Origin: Verrucomicrobiaceae bacterium
GTDB taxonomy: Bacteria > Verrucomicrobiota > Verrucomicrobiia > Verrucomicrobiales > Verrucomicrobiaceae
Reading direction: 5' to 3'
Length of the DNA: 64,000 nucleotides
Assembly: GCA_016795365.1 (NCBI GenBank)
Contig: JAEUHN010000011.1
Span: 25,770 to 89,769 of the forward strand
The notes under the pieces are model-generated. The model was not told where the DNA came from. It was given only the letters and a program-made list of their open reading frames with translations, and ran no database searches. Below are positions 60,836 to 64,000 of the stretch, in pieces. Position numbers and translations under genes: made by a program. Every line of letters starts with the position of its first letter. Position 1 is the first letter of the stretch.

Positions 60836-61747
60836 ATGAAGCCTACAGATCGCCGACAGTTCATTTCATCGTTGTTCGGAGCCAGCGTCGCCGCTGCGGC
60901 TCTCGGTCAGCAGCCCAAGCTCAGCTACAAGGGCGAGAACATCCGTTTTGGCCTCGTGACCTACATGTGGGGCGCTGAATGGGATGTGCCCACGTTGATC
61001 GAAAACTGCACCAAGGCAGGCATTGGTGGCGTGGAGTTACGAGTGGAGCATGCGCACAAGGTCAGTCACACGCTCACCGAGGCGCAGCGCAAGGAGGCGC
61101 GCGCGGCCTTTGCAGATGGTGGTGTCGAGCTGATCGGAATGGGCACCAACTTTGAATTCCACTCCGCTGATCCCGATGAGGTGAAACGCAATATCGCCAA
61201 TGCCAAAGATTACATCAAACTATCTCACGATGTGGGCGGCAGTGGTGTGAAGGTGAAGCCGAATGCTTTGCCCAAGGAAGTAGCCAAGGAAAAGACCCTC
61301 GAGCAGATCGGCAAGGCCCTGGCCGAACTCGGCGACTATGCCATTGGTTTTGGGCAGGAGATTCGCCTTGAGGTGCATGGTGGCGTGACGGACCTAGGCG
61401 ACATCCGCACGGTGATGGAAGTGGCTAAGGCCGACAACGTGAAGGTTTGCTGGAACAGCAATGACAAGGATCTCGACGGCGATGGTATCGAAGCCAATTT
61501 CGCCAAGGTGAAGGACTATCTCGGGCGCACGCTCCACATGCGTGAACTCAACGATGCCGCCGCCAAGGTGAAGTATCCGTATGCCACTCTCGCCAAGCTG
61601 CTCGTGGATGCGGACTACGATGGCTGGACTTGCCTCGAAGGCCACAAGCCCCCGAAGGGCGATGAGGCCCGCGTCAAAGGTCTGATCGAGCAGCGGGAGT
61701 TGTGGACGGCGATGGTCACGGAGGCGCGCAAAACGGCAGGAGCATGA
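60836..61747 (+). CDS. Tat-exported sugar phosphate isomerase/epimerase-like TIM barrel
   Basis: A 303-residue protein with a Tat-like leader (DRRQFISSLFGASVAAAALG) and an AP-endonuclease-2/xylose-isomerase-like barrel. Metal-binding Glu/His candidates are in GGVELRVEHAHKV, LIGMGTNFEFHSAD, IRLEVHGGVTDLGD, VCWNSNDKD and WTCLEGHKPPKGDE. The substrate is unknown; relatives act on inosose or rare sugars. The start at 60836 is set by the leader. The next gene overlaps its stop (ATGA). Confidence 0.86.
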   Translation: MKPTDRRQFISSLFGASVAAAALGQQPKLSYKGENIRFGLVTYMWGAEWDVPTLIENCTKAGIGGVELRVEHAHKVSHTLTEAQRKEARAAFADGGVELIGMGTNFEFHSADPDEVKRNIANAKDYIKLSHDVGGSGVKVKPNALPKEVAKEKTLEQIGKALAELGDYAIGFGQEIRLEVHGGVTDLGDIRTVMEVAKADNVKVCWNSNDKDLDGDGIEANFAKVKDYLGRTLHMRELNDAAAKVKYPYATLAKLLVDADYDGWTCLEGHKPPKGDEARVKGLIEQRELWTAMVTEARKTAGA

Positions 61748-63162
61748 GTGACAACTCGCTTGAGTTTGATTTTGCTGTCATCGGTGGTGGCAGTGCTGGC
61801 TATGCTGCTGCTCGCACCGCCGTCGGCCATGGTCTGAAGACCGTGGTCATTGATGGTGCAGAGCCTTTGGGTGGCTTGTGCATCCTGCGCGGATGCATGC
61901 CCAGCAAGACACTGATCGAGTCTGCCAATCGAAATCTGACCATTCGTCGCGCCGCAGAGTTTGGCTTGCGAGCCGAACAAAAACCTGCGGACATCGTGGC
62001 CATTCGTGATCGCAAGCGGAGACTCATTGCCGACTTCGCAGGTTATCGTCAGGGGCAGCTCCATGATGGCAGGTTTACCCTGTTGCGAGGCACGGCCACG
62101 TTCACCGATTCGCACTCGTTGCTTGTGTCGTTGCGTGACGGAGGTCAGCAAACGATTCAGTTCCGCGCTGCGTGCATTGCGACGGGTTCGGTGGTCAATG
62201 TGCCACCCATGCCCGGCCTGCGAGAGGCTGGCTTCTGGACCAGTGACGATATCCTTGATGCTGATGATCTTCCTTTGTCATTCATCGTCCTCGGTGGTGG
62301 AGCTATTGCTCTCGAAATGGCTCACTACCTGGATGGCATGGGTCGCAAGGTGACTTTGATTCAGCGCAGTGATGGATTGCTGGGAACGATGGATGCGGAG
62401 TGCGGTGCCGCAGTGGCCAAGGCGTTTCGCGAGCGCGGAATCGATGTCTATTGTGGCACGTCAGTGCAAAAGGTGGAAGCCGTCGAAGGTGCCAAGCAGA
62501 TCACCTTCGACCATGGCGGGAGGTCTGTTCGTCTGCAGGCAGATCAGATCCTGGTGGCAACGGGACGGGCTCCCGGCATCGACGACCTTGGTTTAGAGGC
62601 CGCGAGCATCGGTGTCTTGGGCCGCAAGATCGCGGTGAACAAGGAAATGCAGACCAGCCATCCGCACATTTTTGCGGCCGGAGATGTGTGCAGCCCGCTC
62701 GACATTGTCCACATCGCCATTCAGCAAGGCGAGATCGCCGCGCACAATGCGGCCGCCCTGTTGCGCGGCGAACTGCCAGCGCAGAAGATGGATTATCGGT
62801 TGGCGTTATTCGGTGTGTTTTGCGAGCCGCAGGCCGCGATGGTCGGAGCCACGGAGGCACAGCTGCGGCGAGATGGAATTCCGTATTCGACTGCCAGTTA
62901 TCCTTTCGATGATCATGGCAAGTCCATGGTCATGGGCGAACTTGAGGGATTCGTGAAGCTCATCGCGCATCGCGAGACGGGTGAGATTCTCGGCGCTTCG
63001 GTCGTTGGCCCACATGCCACAGAGCTCATCCATGAAGTGGTCGTGGCGATGCAGTTCCGCTGCACGGTGAAACAGTTCATGGCGATCCCGCATTATCATC
63101 CCACCTTGAGCGAGATCTGGACCTATCCTGCAGAGGAGTTGGCCGACGAGCTGGGCCTTTGA
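61744..63162 (+). CDS. FAD-dependent pyridine-nucleotide disulfide oxidoreductase (dihydrolipoyl dehydrogenase/mercuric reductase-like)
   Basis: A 472-residue flavoprotein: FAD motif FAVIGGGSAGYAAARTAVGH, redox-active disulfide GLCILRGCMPSK (CX4C), NAD(P) motif FIVLGGGAIALEMAHYLDGM, ATGRAPGIDDLGLE and FAAGDVCSPLD, and the C-terminal catalytic dyad HYHPTLSEIW (His-Pro-Thr-Leu-Ser-Glu). All catalytic residues are present. The substrate cannot be fixed: lipoamide, glutathione-like thiols or Hg(II) (no N-terminal heavy-metal domain). It overlaps the upstream isomerase gene by 4 bases. Confidence 0.9.
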   Translation: MSDNSLEFDFAVIGGGSAGYAAARTAVGHGLKTVVIDGAEPLGGLCILRGCMPSKTLIESANRNLTIRRAAEFGLRAEQKPADIVAIRDRKRRLIADFAGYRQGQLHDGRFTLLRGTATFTDSHSLLVSLRDGGQQTIQFRAACIATGSVVNVPPMPGLREAGFWTSDDILDADDLPLSFIVLGGGAIALEMAHYLDGMGRKVTLIQRSDGLLGTMDAECGAAVAKAFRERGIDVYCGTSVQKVEAVEGAKQITFDHGGRSVRLQADQILVATGRAPGIDDLGLEAASIGVLGRKIAVNKEMQTSHPHIFAAGDVCSPLDIVHIAIQQGEIAAHNAAALLRGELPAQKMDYRLALFGVFCEPQAAMVGATEAQLRRDGIPYSTASYPFDDHGKSMVMGELEGFVKLIAHRETGEILGASVVGPHATELIHEVVVAMQFRCTVKQFMAIPHYHPTLSEIWTYPAEELADELGL

Positions 63163-63231
63163 ACATATTCATCGCTTCGGTAGCCGAGTATCTGTTTCGT
63201 CAGGACTGGCATTAAATTGTTTACAGAAGCG

Positions 63232-63260
63232 TTGACACTCAACGGGCAGGGGAGTTACAG
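63232..63260 (+). promoter_or_regulatory. Weak candidate promoter of the bactofilin gene
   Basis: TTGACA is followed after 17 bases by TTACAG (a poor -10). If used, transcription would begin within a few bases of the ATG at 63270. The 107-base intergenic region is noticeably AT-richer than its surroundings. Confidence 0.25.
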
Positions 63261-63269
63261 TTTCGTGCA

Positions 63270-63785
63270 ATGCTCAAGCAAATCATCGGTCAAACTATCG
63301 GCTCTTCTCAGGATCGTGAAGAACGTCGCCCCGAACCAGCGCCCGCACCCGCGCCAGCGCCGGAACGTGCCCCGATCGTCTCGGCACCTCCCGTTTCTCA
63401 ACCTTCCCGTTCATACGCTTCCACCCCCGCTCCCATGATGTCCTCCAGCAAAAACGTCCTCGCCAATGATGTTGAAATCAAAGGCTCCATCAAGTTCTCC
63501 CACGACCTGATCATCGACGGTAAAATCGAAGGTGAAGTCGTTTCCGACGGCAGTCTCACCATCGGTGAGAATGCCTTGATCAAAGGCGAAGTGAAAACCC
63601 GCTCCGTCATCATCTTCGGCAAGGTCGAAGGTAACATCACTGTCGCTGAACGCTGCGAGCTGAAGAGCAACGCTGTTCTTCTGGGCGACATCGCCGCTGG
63701 AACCTTGGCAATCGAGGAAGGTGCCACGTTCGACGGTAAGTCTTCCGTGGGCAAGAAGCCCGCTGGATCGTCTCCTAAAGTTTAA
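63270..63785 (+). CDS. Bactofilin-family cytoskeletal protein
   Basis: A 171-residue protein. The N-terminal 55 residues are proline/alanine-rich and disordered. Residues about 60-160 form the right-handed beta-helix DUF583/bactofilin domain with regularly spaced hydrophobic turns (IKFSHDLIIDGKIEGEVV, LTIGENALIKGEVKTRSVII, KVEGNITVAERCELKSNAVL, IAAGTLAIEEGATFDG). Bactofilins polymerise without nucleotides and position cell-wall or stalk machinery. The gene is followed after 15 bases by a zinc-ribbon gene. Confidence 0.94.
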   Translation: MLKQIIGQTIGSSQDREERRPEPAPAPAPAPERAPIVSAPPVSQPSRSYASTPAPMMSSSKNVLANDVEIKGSIKFSHDLIIDGKIEGEVVSDGSLTIGENALIKGEVKTRSVIIFGKVEGNITVAERCELKSNAVLLGDIAAGTLAIEEGATFDGKSSVGKKPAGSSPKV

Positions 63786-63800
63786 CCAAGGCTTTGACCC

Positions 63801-64000
63801 GTGTTTCGGGGATTATTCGGTTCCAATAGCGGTAACTCTCCCTCGCCACCGAAGAATCAAATCGAAGTGGTGTGCCCCTCTTGTGGCGGGGCGGCGTATG
63901 TGCCGCCCCGCGGTGGTTGCAAAATCAGCAAGAGGTGTTGGGTGCATTTTATGTTGGTGAAGAAAAAGGTGATAGCCAAGGCGGTGTGCAACGCCCGGGG
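63801..64000 (+). CDS. Partial zinc-ribbon protein downstream of bactofilin (cut by window edge)
   Basis: From a GTG at 63801 the frame stays open to the end of the window, giving at least 66 residues. It contains IEVVCPSCGGAAYVPPR and further cysteines in CKISKRC and later in AKAVCN, consistent with an N-terminal zinc ribbon like that of proteins encoded beside bactofilins. There is no ATG nearby, and the 3' end is missing. Other frames give stops or lack the cysteine pattern. Confidence 0.5.
   Translation, partial: MFRGLFGSNSGNSPSPPKNQIEVVCPSCGGAAYVPPRGGCKISKRCWVHFMLVKKKVIAKAVCNAR

Noticed and set aside
1..64000. CRISPR arrays, rRNA genes, riboswitches and insertion sequences
   Set aside because: No regularly spaced repeats, conserved rRNA segments, recognisable riboswitch cores or transposase genes were seen when reading the window by eye.

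Overview
This 64 kb GC-rich window looks like ordinary chromosome from a member of the Verrucomicrobiota, plausibly near Verrucomicrobium/Prosthecobacter (Verrucomicrobiaceae). The reasons are a four-gene pseudopilin cluster matching the 'Verru_Chthon cassette' A-D families, several cytochrome-linked DUF1549/DUF1553 proteins with DUF1501 partners (typical of Planctomycetes and Verrucomicrobia), Tat-exported oxidoreductase and TIM-barrel proteins, a bactofilin, and ECF sigma factors tied to these genes. I see no transposase, phage gene, CRISPR array or rRNA. The only RNA gene I can support is one tRNA-Ser(CGA). No gap between genes exceeds 300 bases.

Layout. 0-5.6 kb: a large DUF1549/DUF1553 cytochrome protein, a VC0807-like membrane protein, a NUDIX-like protein and an exported SGNH hydrolase. 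5.8-10.2 kb: succinate dehydrogenase sdhC-sdhA-sdhB, interrupted between sdhA and sdhB by a two-gene module encoding a DUF6036/AbiEii-like nucleotidyltransferase and a small partner. 10.3 kb: tRNA-Ser. 10.5-15.7 kb (minus strand): an aa3-type cytochrome c oxidase operon (dihaem cytochrome c, a 37-residue membrane miniprotein, subunits II, I, III, IV, a second subunit-III homologue and a small CxxC membrane protein). 15.8-23 kb: exported esterase, truD, a secreted TIM-barrel glycosidase-like protein, pdxA, a eukaryotic-type UDP-glucose pyrophosphorylase and a DUF1501 protein. 23.1-29.6 kb: a co-directional run metG, tauE-like, Gfo/Idh/MocA, LMW phosphatase, glcE, glcF. 29.7-39.9 kb: small membrane proteins, dienelactone hydrolase, polysaccharide deacetylase, then dynamin-like GTPase-cdsA-dxr, a multidomain protease/SirB1 fusion, an FKBP lipoprotein and a lone DhaL. 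39.9-49 kb (minus strand): avtA, then a tight operon ECF sigma, anti-sigma, lipoprotein, DUF1549/DUF1553, DUF1501, preceded by a third DUF1501 gene. 49-51.8 kb: a PQQ-type beta-propeller and a Tat-exported pyruvyl-transferase-like protein. 51.8-58.4 kb (minus strand): Verru_Chthon cassette A-B-C-D. 58.5-63.8 kb: a divergent ECF sigma factor, a membrane-anchored protein, an ABC ATPase, a TIM-barrel isomerase, a pyridine-nucleotide disulfide oxidoreductase and a bactofilin. A zinc-ribbon gene is cut by the right edge.

The genes suggest an aerobic respiring heterotroph (SDH, aa3 oxidase, glycolate oxidase parts) that exports many redox and carbohydrate-active proteins under ECF sigma control. 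The best candidate for an undescribed system is the cassette at 51.8-58.4 kb. Its four proteins mirror the GspK/I/J/H minor pseudopilins of type II secretion, with a giant GspK-like member, and it lies beside a divergent ECF sigma gene and a perfect palindrome. A second candidate is the nucleotidyltransferase pair nested inside the sdh operon.
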